A stretch of DNA of 64,000 bases, from assembly GCA_031292145.1 (NCBI GenBank), contig JARLHR010000206.1:1-64000 (forward strand), read 5' to 3'. Position 1 is the stretch's first letter; the number at the start of each line of letters is the position of its first letter. Shown here piece by piece: positions 1-8,637 of the stretch. Position numbers and translations under genes: made by a program. This stretch comes from Clostridium sp. (GTDB lineage: Bacteria; Bacillota; Clostridia; Clostridiales; Clostridiaceae). A model generated the notes under the pieces. It did not search any database. It worked only from the letters and a program-made list of their open reading frames with translations, and was not told the origin of the DNA.

Positions 1-67
1 CCGGTATTAGATCTTTTACTTCTTCCCAAAACTCATCAGTTATTTCCCATGATTGCTTTTGTATCAT
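1..67 (-). CDS. IS5-type transposase, N-terminal fragment (runs off window)
   Basis: Reading the reverse strand from an ATG at 67 gives 22 residues beginning MIQKQSWEITDEFWEEV and ending DLIP at the window edge. The W-x-(I/L)-T-D-x-x-W-x-x-(V/I) pattern followed by a L-I-P turn is the opening of IS5-family transposases (DUF4096-type N-terminus). A ribosome site AAAGGGTGAT lies at 72-81. The rest of the gene is outside the window, so completeness cannot be judged. The terminal repeat of the element should fall between about 82 and 150, immediately before the truncated radical-SAM gene. Confidence 0.7.
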   Translation of the reverse strand, partial: MIQKQSWEITDEFWEEVKDLIP

Positions 68-156
68 TTGTATCACCCTTTATGTCTTTTTCTTAATTAT
101 CGGATGATACGTAAAACTATTTAGGGATAAGCTCTAAGTATTTTCTAGATAAGCTT

Positions 157-1293
157 ATGAAAGGTGAAGCTATTGAAGATGCTTTATCACAATTAACAAG
201 CTCAGAAAATACTGGTTTTATAAAATATCTAGATTTACTTACTAGTGAGAATTTGGGATATTATTGTAATGAAAAAATAATATCTGGAAGTTACACTAAA
301 GAAAAAGTTATTCATAGAAAATTATCTACTGTATGGTTTGAATTAAGAAAAGCTTGTAATTTAAATTGCTATCATTGTTATATGGATTGTAATAGCAGCA
401 GTGATATAGATTTAAATCTATTGAATATTAATGATTGGAAAAAAATAATTGACCAATTAAAGGAATATAAACCTAAGAAGATTATTTTAATAGGTGGGGA
501 ACCGCTATTATTTAAGGATATTATTGAAATTATAAATTATTGTAAAGAAGTGTGTCTAAAATCGGAACTAGTCCTGTACTCAAATTTGACTTTATTAACA
601 GAAAAAATAACAGAAGCCATTGTAAGAAATAACGTTAAGGTAATTACGTCAGTTTATTCGAATAAACCAGAAATTCACGACAAAATAACTGGGAGAGAAG
701 GAAGTTTCAATATTACAATATCAAATATAAAGAAATTAAAAGCACTTGGGGTTTATATAAAAGCCAATAGTGCTATAATGAGTTATAATTTTAAGAATAT
801 TTCAGAAATACAATCTTATACATATGAATTAACAGGTGTTCATAGCAAAATAGATATAGTAAGGGATGTCGGACTATCTAAAAATCATTTAATTCCTTTA
901 GAACTAGAAAATAAATTCGAAAGAATTAGAAGTAAACCTAATTTTAAACCGTTAAATGAAGCGCAGTTTCAAAAAAATTATTCAGGAAATAGCTGTTGGC
1001 AAGGTAAAATAAATATTACTTGCGATGGGTATATTACTCCATGCATAATGGGAAATTGCTTTTTAAATAAAAAGTTTAATACTCAAAAAAATGATATTAA
1101 TGAGATTGTTGATGAGTATTTAATTCCACAGTTTTGGCGTATTTCAAAGGATTTTATTAATGAATGCAAAGATTGTGAATATAGATATGTTTGCAAGGAT
1201 TGCAGACCAATATGTACTGAAAAGGCCGATATTTATTCTAAAGGGGGATTGTGTAATTATGATCCTTATTGGGGTGAATGGAGAAGCAATTGA
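157..1293 (+). CDS. Radical SAM/SPASM protein, probably 5'-truncated
   Basis: The protein has a radical-SAM CxxxCxxC motif (KACNLNCYHCYMDC, about residues 66-78), a GGEPL motif near residue 112, and a C-terminal SPASM-like cysteine region (CDGYITPC, CKDCEYRYVCKDCRPIC). This is the layout of peptide-modifying RiPP maturases. The reading frame stays open upstream to an in-frame stop at 112-114, and those residues (YFLDKLMKGEAIEDAL) read like the end of a PqqD-like recognition domain. No ribosome site precedes the ATG at 157. The IS5-type transposase start lies only 90 bp upstream, so the gene probably lost its N-terminus to insertion. No precursor peptide was found nearby. Function as a RiPP enzyme is inferred from family only. 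Confidence 0.75.
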   Translation: MKGEAIEDALSQLTSSENTGFIKYLDLLTSENLGYYCNEKIISGSYTKEKVIHRKLSTVWFELRKACNLNCYHCYMDCNSSSDIDLNLLNINDWKKIIDQLKEYKPKKIILIGGEPLLFKDIIEIINYCKEVCLKSELVLYSNLTLLTEKITEAIVRNNVKVITSVYSNKPEIHDKITGREGSFNITISNIKKLKALGVYIKANSAIMSYNFKNISEIQSYTYELTGVHSKIDIVRDVGLSKNHLIPLELENKFERIRSKPNFKPLNEAQFQKNYSGNSCWQGKINITCDGYITPCIMGNCFLNKKFNTQKNDINEIVDEYLIPQFWRISKDFINECKDCEYRYVCKDCRPICTEKADIYSKGGLCNYDPYWGEWRSN

Positions 1294-1370
1294 AGACTTA
1301 GACTTATGTGGTGACTTAACTAAATCATAAATATTTTTAAATATTAGTATTTTCTATAAATAAAATTTAT

Positions 1371-1661
1371 CTCTTTCTAAGCCAATCAGACGATAATGTG
1401 ACACAGACTAGTATTGCTAAGATGGCTGATATGGATGTAATGACAGTATCCCAAATTGTCAAAGGGTTGGAAAAAAAAGAATTCATAGAACGAAGAGCCA
1501 ACCCAAATGATAGCAGGGCTAATACAGTTATACTGTTGCCCAAAGGTCAAGAAATGGTAAAGCTAGCCCTTCCTATAGTTGAAAAAACAGATGATGAGTT
1601 TTTCGGTGTTTTACATGAAAATGAAAGTGTTTTCCGCCAATACCTCAAACAAATGGAGTAG
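1371..1661 (+). pseudogene. MarR-family regulator, C-terminal remnant
   Basis: From about 1371 the frame reads LFLSQSDDNVTQTSIAKMADMD and continues through VSQIVKGLEKKEFIERR and NDSRANTVILLPKGQEM. These are the recognition helix, wing and dimerisation helix of a MarR-type winged helix. The first 50 or so residues of a normal 145-residue MarR protein are missing, and upstream in-frame sequence is AT-rich with no similarity. The only available starts (for example GTG at 1398) lack a ribosome site. It is therefore read as a decapitated gene in the same scarred region as the truncated radical-SAM gene. A short functional protein is possible but unlikely. Confidence 0.7.
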
Positions 1662-1726
1662 TCACTAAATTGATAAAATATTTATACATAATTACTAGAC
1701 TTTGAATGGATATCTATACCAGAAAT

Positions 1727-1903
1727 AAAATACATTTGTGTGAAGCAGGCATTTGAAAATTTCGATGCTAAAAGAACTTAGAGGCAGGTTGTTCCACTTA
1801 AGCTTGTCAAGCCTAATGGCTGGAGCAAGCTTAAGTGGGGGCAACCTGCCTCTTAGTGATTTCAGCGAAATTTTCATAGCCCTGTAGAACACAAATGTAT
1901 TTT
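1727..1903. repeat. 177-bp long palindromic element
   Basis: The outer arms are AAAATACATTTGTGT (1727-1741) and its exact complement at 1889-1903. A second layer pairs GAAAATTTCG with CGAAATTTTC, and a near-perfect core runs from 1779-1806 against 1826-1855 (AGAGGCAGGTTG / CAACCTGCCTCT and CACTTAAGCTTG / CAAGCTTAAGTG). The whole element folds into one long hairpin. There is no U-run after it, so it is not a simple terminator. It sits between the MarR remnant and the 3' end of proA. A MITE-like element is the simplest reading. Confidence 0.75.
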
Positions 1904-1944
1904 GTTTCGGTAAGCTACCACATAAGTCTAGGTGATATATAAGA

Positions 1945-3222
1945 TTACAACTTTCTATGTGTAAAACTCTTTGTTTTATTAGCATAATCAGCAACAATAT
2001 TACCATTACCGTATAATTTATATTTATAGATAAGAAGTCCATCAAGTCCAACTGGTCCTCTAGCATGAATCTTATTTGTGCTTATTCCAACTTCTGCACC
2101 AAAGCCATATCTAAAGCCATCACTAAATCTAGTAGAACAATTCCAAAATACATTAGCAGAGTCAACTAGATTCATAAATAATTCTGCCTTATCTTTGTTT
2201 TTAGTAATAATAGACTCAGTATGCCCTGAGGTATAAGTATTTATATGTTCTATAGCTTCTTCTAAGCTTTTAACTACTTTTATGGAAAGCTTATAATCAA
2301 GGTATTCTGTTTTCCAATCTTCATCTGACGCTGGTTTTACAGAAATAATTTTTTGAGTTTCATTGCAGCCTACCAATTCAACGTTCTTTTTATCTAACTC
2401 TATTTTTAATAAAGGAAGAAATCTTTTAGCAATATTTTCATTTACTAAAAGAGTTTCAGTAGCATTACAAACAGATACATATTGAGTTTTTGAGTCTACT
2501 ACAACATTTACTGCCATTTCTAAATCTGCTTCTGCATCCACATAACAATGGCATATACCATCTGCATGGCCCATAACTGGAATATTTGAATTGTTCATTA
2601 TATATTGAACAAATTCATTTGAACCTCTTGGTATTATTAAATCTATGTATTTATCTAATTTTAACATTTCATTTACATCTTCTCTTGTTTCTATAAGATG
2701 AAGCCAGCCTTCAGGTATCCCTACTGCTTCAGAAGCTGTTTTTATGATTTCAAATAAAATTCTATTTGTATTTAATGCTTCTCTTCCACCTTTTAAAAGA
2801 GCAGAGTTTCCACTTTTTAAACACAAAGTAGATATTTGAACTAAAGCATCTGGTCTTGATTCAAATATAACTCCAGTTACCCCTATAGGACAGCTTATTT
2901 TATAAAGTTCTAGACCTTCGTCTAATTCTGTAGCAGCTAAAGTTTTTCCTACAGGATCAGGTAGATTTATAAGACTTTCTATTCCACTTACCACATCATT
3001 AATTTTGCTTTCATCAAATTTTAGACGTTTTAATAATGGATCTGATAGATTTTCTTTTAAACTTCTTTCTGTATCTTCTTTATTTGCCTTAATTATTTCG
3101 TCTTGTCTATTTAATAAAGCATTTAAAATTTCTATAAGAGCCTTATTTTTTAAATCAGTATTGCAATTCGCAAGAGCTATAGATGCCTTTTTAGCTGAAG
3201 CCGCAGACTCTTTAATATTCAT
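1945..3222 (-). CDS. proA: Glutamate-5-semialdehyde dehydrogenase
   Basis: ProA reduces gamma-glutamyl phosphate with NADPH to glutamate-5-semialdehyde in proline synthesis, in the cytoplasm. The 425-residue protein covers the full aldehyde-dehydrogenase-like fold, with IFESRPDALVQ, LKGGREALNTN and the catalytic cysteine in YVSVCNATETLL, and the family C-terminal HARGPVGLDGL. The ATG at 3222 is preferred over a TTG two codons earlier because GAGGG lies at the right distance. The usual partner proB (glutamate 5-kinase) is not next to it: downstream are a palindrome and a MarR remnant, so proB is either elsewhere or lost from this locus. Confidence 0.95.
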   Translation of the reverse strand: MNIKESAASAKKASIALANCNTDLKNKALIEILNALLNRQDEIIKANKEDTERSLKENLSDPLLKRLKFDESKINDVVSGIESLINLPDPVGKTLAATELDEGLELYKISCPIGVTGVIFESRPDALVQISTLCLKSGNSALLKGGREALNTNRILFEIIKTASEAVGIPEGWLHLIETREDVNEMLKLDKYIDLIIPRGSNEFVQYIMNNSNIPVMGHADGICHCYVDAEADLEMAVNVVVDSKTQYVSVCNATETLLVNENIAKRFLPLLKIELDKKNVELVGCNETQKIISVKPASDEDWKTEYLDYKLSIKVVKSLEEAIEHINTYTSGHTESIITKNKDKAELFMNLVDSANVFWNCSTRFSDGFRYGFGAEVGISTNKIHARGPVGLDGLLIYKYKLYGNGNIVADYANKTKSFTHRKL

Positions 3223-3411
3223 ATCCAATCCCTCATTTCTGTATTTTTTTATTAAAAATGATACTATAGTTTAGCTTTTTTCTCAACACTATATTGATTT
3301 TTAATTGGGAAATTGAAAATAATTTATTGATTTTACTGAAATAGTGTTTATAAAAACATATATCCTATATATAACATAATTGAGAGGGAAAAATTAAGGA
3401 GTGTGGTAAAT

Positions 3412-4167
3412 ATGAGAGAAAGAAAACATGTAAAATTCAGAGTTGATATGTATGATGATACTAAATTTAAGATAATAGATATGAAGCCAGAAAGAGATCT
3501 TATTCATTATGTTTGGACTAGACTTGTAACATTAGCAGGAAAAGTGAATTTAGAAGGGGATTTGTATATTTCAAAAAACATTCCATATACAATAGAAACA
3601 TTATCAATAGAATTTAATAGGAGTATTGATCAAATTAAGTTGGCTTTAAATGTATTAATGGAATTACAAATGCTTGAACTTACTAATGAAAATATTTATA
3701 GGGTAAAAAATTTTGCAAAGCATCAAAATATTAAGGTAAAGGAAAAAAATGAATCTAAACCTAAGAATGAAGATATAAAGGAAGAGGATGTTCAGGTAAA
3801 AGAAAACTTAAAGAATGAAACAAATTATACTGAAGTTAAAGAAACTGATAATAAAATAAGACAAAACAAGGTGGAATATGTTAGGAATAGTGAGAATAGT
3901 AATTTAGAGGTTACTAATAAAGATATAAACAAAGTAGAGATTAACATGAATAACGAAAATATTAATAATAATTCGCAGAATACTATCCCTATACTTTTAA
4001 ATACTGAGAAAAGCAAGAAAAAGGCAAATAACAAAAAGAAAAATAACAACACACTTGAAACCACGGATGAGGAACCAGAAGATAATCCGATGTTTTGGTT
4101 TAGCGATGGAAATGAAGCACGACCTTTAGCAGAAGGGGAACGTGTTGTGGGATCGTGGTCTTTTTAA
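3412..4167 (+). CDS. Phage-replisome-organizer / DnaD-like N-terminal domain protein
   Basis: The first 100 residues (RERKHVKFRVDMYDDTKFKI, then a helical winged-helix-like segment ending IYRVKNFAKHQN) match the N-terminal domain of phage replisome organizers, which recruit the helicase loader at phage origins. The remaining 150 residues are low-complexity Lys/Asn/Glu-rich linker followed by an acidic, tryptophan-containing tail (DNPMFWFSDGNEARPL). The C-terminal DnaD helicase-interaction domain is not evident. The ATG at 3412 follows AAGGAG; the GTG at 3403 is too close. No other phage genes surround it, so it may be a domesticated prophage gene. Confidence 0.65.
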   Translation: MRERKHVKFRVDMYDDTKFKIIDMKPERDLIHYVWTRLVTLAGKVNLEGDLYISKNIPYTIETLSIEFNRSIDQIKLALNVLMELQMLELTNENIYRVKNFAKHQNIKVKEKNESKPKNEDIKEEDVQVKENLKNETNYTEVKETDNKIRQNKVEYVRNSENSNLEVTNKDINKVEINMNNENINNNSQNTIPILLNTEKSKKKANNKKKNNNTLETTDEEPEDNPMFWFSDGNEARPLAEGERVVGSWSF

Positions 4168-4313
4168 TTGGCCATTTTTCTAAATAATATTCATTTAATC
4201 TGGAGGATAGCAGTATTGATGATAGAATTCTGCGGCTCATTATGAAATAGAACGATATTTAGAGATTAAAAGATGTACTGCTTTGCAATATGGAATAATA
4301 TCCGAAATGTATT

Positions 4314-4342
4314 TTGTGAATTTTCAGAAAATAATGTATAAT
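4314..4342 (+). promoter_or_regulatory. Sigma-A promoter for the hydrogenase operon
   Basis: TTGTGA (4314-4319), a 17-nt spacer and TATAAT (4337-4342) form a near-consensus promoter. The rest of 4168-4535 has no gene. It would leave a leader of about 185 nt before the first start codon, including the palindrome at 4441-4508. Confidence 0.6.
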
Positions 4343-4440
4343 AAAAATATAATCTTAAAAACATACATTTAGTCGAAATATGGTCAATATATTTTAAGAA
4401 ATATTATGTTGAAATGCTTTACTTATAATTTTAAAAGCAT

Positions 4441-4508
4441 AAGGTATATTCGAAAAAATAATAAGTCAGCATAGTCTATTGATTTATTATTTTCTTTCAT
4501 ATGCCTAA
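4441..4508. repeat. Short intergenic palindrome (AGGCATATTC family)
   Basis: An AAGGTATATTCGAAAAAATAATAA-like arm is mirrored by TTATTATTTTCTTTCATATGCCT around a short centre, a diverged copy of the family seen best at 20911-20972. It lies in the hydrogenase leader. Confidence 0.6.
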
Positions 4509-4535
4509 ACAATAATGTTGAGAGGGGTAGAAAAA

Positions 4536-6371
4536 ATGAGTAGACTTGATATTACAACACCAAACAGGGCTCAAACTGTTGTTGAAGGCCTTTATAAAGA
4601 TTTAGAGCGTCGAATTATTGCCAGCCCTCCTGGACTATGTCCAGTTGATATGGCAGCTTCATTTTTAAAATTATGCCATGCACAAACTTGTGGAAAATGT
4701 GTTCCTTGTAGAGTCGGTTTAGGGCAATTGGAAAGCTTGATTAATGATGTTTTGGATGGGAATGCAACATTAAATACTATTGATTTAATCGAAAAAACAG
4801 CACGAGTAATTTCAAATTCTGCTGATTGTGCCATTGGATATGAAGCAGCTAATATGGTATTAAAAGGTGTTAAAGGCTTTAGAAGTGATTATGTAGAACA
4901 TATTAAAAATAATAGATGCATATGCAATTTAGATCAGCCTGTTCCATGTGTAGCTTTATGTCCAGCAGGCGTAGATATTCCTGGATATATTGCTCTAGTA
5001 TCAGAAGAACGATATGCTGATGCAGTTCGCCTTATTAGAAAAGATAATCCTTTCCCAACTGCTTGTGCACTTATTTGCGAACACCCATGTGAGGCTAGAT
5101 GTAGACGTAACATGATAGATGATTCAGTAAACATTCGTGGACTAAAGCGTTATGCTGTTGATCATGCAGGAAAAGTACCAGTACCAGCATGTGCTCCAGC
5201 TACAGGTAAAAAAGTTGCAGTAATTGGTGGGGGACCGGGTGGCTTAAGTGCCGCATATTTCCTTTCACTTATGGGCCATAAAGTAACAATTTACGAAAAA
5301 CGTGCTAAACTTGGTGGAATGCTTCGCTATGGAATTCCAAGTTATCGTTTACCGAGGGAACGTCTAGATGAAGATATTGAAGCTGTTATTTCTACTGGTG
5401 TAGAAATAAAAACTGGCATTACCATTGGTAGTGATATTTCAATGGTTGATCTTAAAAATAGCTATGATGCTATTTACATTGCTATTGGTGCACATACAGA
5501 TAAAAAAATAGGTATTGAAGGTGAGGAGAGCAATGGTGTCATTTCAGCAGTAGAAATGCTACGTAGCATTGGTGATAATACTCCACCTAATTTTACTCAA
5601 AAAACAGTTGTAGTAATTGGTGGAGGAAATGTAGCAATGGATGTTACAAGATCTTCAGTTCGCCTTGGAGCAAAAAAAGTTATAAATGTATATAGGCGTA
5701 GAAAAGTAGACATGACAGCATTGCCGGATGAAGTAGAAGGTGCTATTGCTGAAGGTTGTGAAATATTAACACTTAAAGCACCAGTTAGAATCGAAAAAGA
5801 TAATGCTGGAAATGTTGTAGCACTATGGGTAAAGCCTCAAATAATTGGCAATATAGATGGAGCCGGACGACCTACAATAGTAGATTCAGATGAAGATGAA
5901 GTTAGAATTTCTTGCGATATTGTTATTGTAGCAATTGGACAAGGTATAGAATCTCGCCATTTTGCAGAACATGGTGTACCTGTTAAAAGAGGTGTTATTG
6001 AAGCACTAAGTTCTAGCGGAATTGAAAATAGTAAAGGAATATTTGCTGGTGGTGATTGTGTAACTGGCCCTGCAACTGTAATTCGTGCAATTGCAGCAGG
6101 TAAAGTAGCAGCAGCTAATATAGATAATTATTTAGGGTATAATCACATTATTAAAACTGTTGTAGAAATTCCAACAGCAAGATTAGATGATAGACCAGCT
6201 TGTGGACGAGTTAATATGCTGGAAAGAGATGCAATGGAACGAAAAAATGACTTTGAGCTTATAGAACAAGGAATGACTTGTGCTGAAGCACATCAAGAGT
6301 CATTTAGATGCCTTAGATGTGATCACTTTGGATATGGAGTATTTAAGGGAGGGAGAGTTGAAAAATGGTAA
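4536..6371 (+). CDS. GltD-like NAD(P)H oxidoreductase with NuoF-type Fe-S N-domain, hydrogenase partner
   Basis: This 611-residue iron-sulfur flavoprotein has three parts. Residues 1-120 resemble the C-terminal [4Fe-4S] domain of NuoF (TCGKCVPCR and a later CAIG). Residues 125-210 carry the two-cluster ferredoxin-like helical domain of glutamate synthase small subunit (CVALCPAGVDIPGY, CEHPCEARC). The rest is a GltD-type FAD/NAD(P)H fold with two dinucleotide-binding loops (VIGGGPGGLSAAY, VIGGGNVAMD). It overlaps the downstream hydrogenase gene by 7 bp, implying coupled translation and a complex. The inferred job is passing electrons between NAD(P)H and the hydrogenase rather than glutamate synthesis, since no GltB-like subunit is present. 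The ATG at 4536 has AGAGGGG upstream. Confidence 0.85.
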   Translation: MSRLDITTPNRAQTVVEGLYKDLERRIIASPPGLCPVDMAASFLKLCHAQTCGKCVPCRVGLGQLESLINDVLDGNATLNTIDLIEKTARVISNSADCAIGYEAANMVLKGVKGFRSDYVEHIKNNRCICNLDQPVPCVALCPAGVDIPGYIALVSEERYADAVRLIRKDNPFPTACALICEHPCEARCRRNMIDDSVNIRGLKRYAVDHAGKVPVPACAPATGKKVAVIGGGPGGLSAAYFLSLMGHKVTIYEKRAKLGGMLRYGIPSYRLPRERLDEDIEAVISTGVEIKTGITIGSDISMVDLKNSYDAIYIAIGAHTDKKIGIEGEESNGVISAVEMLRSIGDNTPPNFTQKTVVVIGGGNVAMDVTRSSVRLGAKKVINVYRRRKVDMTALPDEVEGAIAEGCEILTLKAPVRIEKDNAGNVVALWVKPQIIGNIDGAGRPTIVDSDEDEVRISCDIVIVAIGQGIESRHFAEHGVPVKRGVIEALSSSGIENSKGIFAGGDCVTGPATVIRAIAAGKVAAANIDNYLGYNHIIKTVVEIPTARLDDRPACGRVNMLERDAMERKNDFELIEQGMTCAEAHQESFRCLRCDHFGYGVFKGGRVEKW

Positions 6372-8125
6372 ATTTAAAAATTGATAATATACTAGTCGAA
6401 GTTAAAGAAGGTACTACCATTTTAGAAGCAGCTGGACTTGCTGGAATTCCTATTCCAAGTCTTTGTTATTTGAAAGGAATAAATGAAATAGGTGCATGTC
6501 GTGTCTGCGTAGTTGAAGTAAAAGGAAAAGAAAAGTTACTCCCTGCTTGTAATAATATGGCCGAAGAAGGGATGGAGATATTTACAAACAGTCCTAGAGC
6601 TAGAGAAACTCGAAGAACCAATGTAGAGCTTATTCTTTCACAACATGACTGTCATTGTGCAACTTGTGTAAGAAGCGGTAATTGTAATTTGCAAAAAATA
6701 GCGAATGATTTAGGCATAATAAATTTAAACTATAAAAAGAAAGTTGAACCTTTTCTATGGAATGAAGATTTTCCTTTAATACGTGACGCAGGAAAATGTA
6801 TTAAATGCATGAGATGTATTCAAATTTGCAATAAAGTGCAAAGTCTCAATATTTGGGATGTTGCCAATACAGGATCAAGAACAACAGTTGATGTATCTTA
6901 TAATAGAAGAATAAAAAATTCAGATTGTTCCCTATGTGGACAATGTGTTACTCATTGCCCAGTAGGTGCATTAAGAGAAAGAGATGATACGGAAAAGGCC
7001 TTTGCAGCTCTTGCGGATCCAGATAAAATTACGGTAGTACAAATAGCACCTGCTGTTAGAGCAGCATGGGGAGAAGCTCTTGGTCTCTCACGCGAGGAAG
7101 CAACTGTTAAACGTCTAGTAGCAGCCTTAAGGAGAATGGGCTTTAACTATATTTTTGACACAAATTTCTCAGCAGATCTTACTATAATGGAAGAAGGAAA
7201 TGAATTTTTAGAAAAAATAAGTAATAAAGAAAATAATATACTTCCAATGTTTACATCTTGCTGTCCTGGCTGGGTACGTTTTTTAAAGTCACAATACCCT
7301 GACATGGTTAACCAACTTTCAACGGCAAAATCTCCACAACAGATGTTTGGTGCAGTGGCAAAAAGTTATTATGCAAAACTTTTAAATGTACATCCATCAA
7401 AGATTTATTGTATTTCTATAATGCCTTGTATTGCTAAAAAACATGAAGCTGAAATTCCTGTAATGAATGATGCAGGAGCAGGCCAAGATGTCGATTTAGT
7501 TCTTACTACCCGTGAAGTAGAAAGAATGGTAAGGGCAGAACATATAATATGCAAGGATTTAAAAGAAGAAGAGTTTGATATGCCTCTTGGAGTTAGTTCT
7601 GGAGCAGGGGTAATCTTTGGAGCTACAGGTGGTGTTATGGAGGCAGCTCTTAGATCTGCATACTTTATAGTTACTGGTAAAAATCCAGAACCAGATGCAT
7701 TTAAGGATGTAAGAACTACTGGAGGCATAAAAGAAGCAACTTTTGAAATTTCCGGAATTCCTATAAAAATAGCAGTAGTAAGTGGACTTGGTAATGCTAG
7801 AAAGCTAATTAAAGCTATCCGTAAAGGTAAAGCTAACTATGATTTTGTAGAAGTTATGGCATGTCCAGGAGGCTGTTCAGGCGGAGGCGGACAACCAATT
7901 AAAGATGGATTTGAGCTAGGAAAGGTTCGTGCAGATAACTTATATATGCTTGACCAGAAATCAATACTCAGATTTTCCCATGAAAATCCTTCTGTAATAA
8001 AACTATATGATGACTATATGGAAAAGCCTTTATCACATAAAGCACATAAACTTCTTCATACTGATCACAGTGCATGGGATATGCCGCTTTCTCCCAGAAA
8101 AGAAATAGAAGACGATGAAGAATAG
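6365..8125 (+). CDS. [FeFe] hydrogenase, GltD-linked (group A2-like)
   Basis: The 586-residue catalytic protein reduces protons or oxidises hydrogen at an H-cluster. In order it shows a plant-type [2Fe-2S] domain (CRVCVVEV), the His-Cys3 motif (HDCHCATCVRSGNC), two [4Fe-4S] ferredoxin motifs (CIKCMRCIQIC, CSLCGQCVTHC), and the three H-cluster signatures TSCCPGWVRF, MPCIAKKHE and MACPGGCSGGGGQP, ending in the small-subunit-like helix (YMEKPLSHKAHKLLHTDH). All cluster ligands are intact. Coupling to a GltD-like gene matches the HydDB group A2 genomic context, whose physiological partner is not established. Maturases hydE/F/G are not in the window. Confidence 0.93.
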   Translation: MVNLKIDNILVEVKEGTTILEAAGLAGIPIPSLCYLKGINEIGACRVCVVEVKGKEKLLPACNNMAEEGMEIFTNSPRARETRRTNVELILSQHDCHCATCVRSGNCNLQKIANDLGIINLNYKKKVEPFLWNEDFPLIRDAGKCIKCMRCIQICNKVQSLNIWDVANTGSRTTVDVSYNRRIKNSDCSLCGQCVTHCPVGALRERDDTEKAFAALADPDKITVVQIAPAVRAAWGEALGLSREEATVKRLVAALRRMGFNYIFDTNFSADLTIMEEGNEFLEKISNKENNILPMFTSCCPGWVRFLKSQYPDMVNQLSTAKSPQQMFGAVAKSYYAKLLNVHPSKIYCISIMPCIAKKHEAEIPVMNDAGAGQDVDLVLTTREVERMVRAEHIICKDLKEEEFDMPLGVSSGAGVIFGATGGVMEAALRSAYFIVTGKNPEPDAFKDVRTTGGIKEATFEISGIPIKIAVVSGLGNARKLIKAIRKGKANYDFVEVMACPGGCSGGGGQPIKDGFELGKVRADNLYMLDQKSILRFSHENPSVIKLYDDYMEKPLSHKAHKLLHTDHSAWDMPLSPRKEIEDDEE

Positions 8126-8157
8126 AATGAATAAGCTATAATTTAGTATTGATATTA

Positions 8158-8193
8158 ATCACCTAGAATTGCATTAATTCTAGGTGATTTTAT
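8158..8193 (+). terminator. Rho-independent terminator after the hydrogenase
   Basis: ATCACCTAGAATT (8158-8170) pairs perfectly with AATTCTAGGTGAT (8176-8188) around a 5-nt loop, followed by TTTATT. It closes the hydrogenase operon. Confidence 0.85.
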
Positions 8194-8260
8194 TATCTTA
8201 TTGATCCTATATACGACCTGTTACGTTAGAAAAATATTGAGAAAAAAACACAATTTTGTA

Positions 8261-8290
8261 TTGATATATTTAGATAATAATGATATTCTT
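8261..8290 (+). promoter_or_regulatory. feo promoter with possible Fur site
   Basis: TTGATA (8261-8266), 17 nt, TATTCT (8284-8289). The spacer contains AGATAATAATGATATTCT, a partial match to the GATAATNATTATC Fur core. Iron control of feo operons is well established; this particular site is a weak match. Confidence 0.4.
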
Positions 8291-8331
8291 GATTATATGA
8301 TAAGCATTTTCAATTAGGTGGTGTAATTATT

Positions 8332-8553
8332 ATGAGTATATGCAGTTTAAATCCAGGAGAAAAAGGAACTATTTCATCTATTAGAGGAGATTCTAAATTA
8401 ATTAAAAGATTATTTGCTTTAGGATGTATTGAAGGGACAGAAGTCTTGTTAAAAAGAAAAGCGCCCCTTGGAGATCCAATAATTATAAATTTTAGAGGTT
8501 TTGATTTAGCCATAAGAAAAAAGGATGCAAAATATATATTGTTGGAAAAATAA
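8332..8553 (+). CDS. feoA: Ferrous iron transport protein A
   Basis: A 73-residue SH3-like FeoA protein, with the family features SLNPGEKGTI, LIKRLFALGCIEGTEV and APLGDPIIINFRGFDLAIRKKDA. FeoA is a small cytoplasmic partner needed for FeoB-mediated Fe2+ uptake. It sits 84 bp upstream of feoB in the same orientation. The start has a GGTGGTG ribosome site. A Fur-like sequence overlaps its promoter. Confidence 0.92.
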   Translation: MSICSLNPGEKGTISSIRGDSKLIKRLFALGCIEGTEVLLKRKAPLGDPIIINFRGFDLAIRKKDAKYILLEK

Positions 8554-8637
8554 GTAATAATGGGGTATATTATATATGAGCACTAAGTAAAATAATTAAA
8601 GCGATATTTAGCGACAGAATAGAGGAGAATTAAATTT

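Noticed and set aside
1695-2066. 123-codon reverse-strand frame
   Set aside because: It lies across the 177-bp palindrome and the proA end, with no ribosome site; it is the palindrome read as protein.
7405-7728. 107-codon antisense frame in the hydrogenase gene
   Set aside because: Shadow of the H-cluster domain coding sequence.
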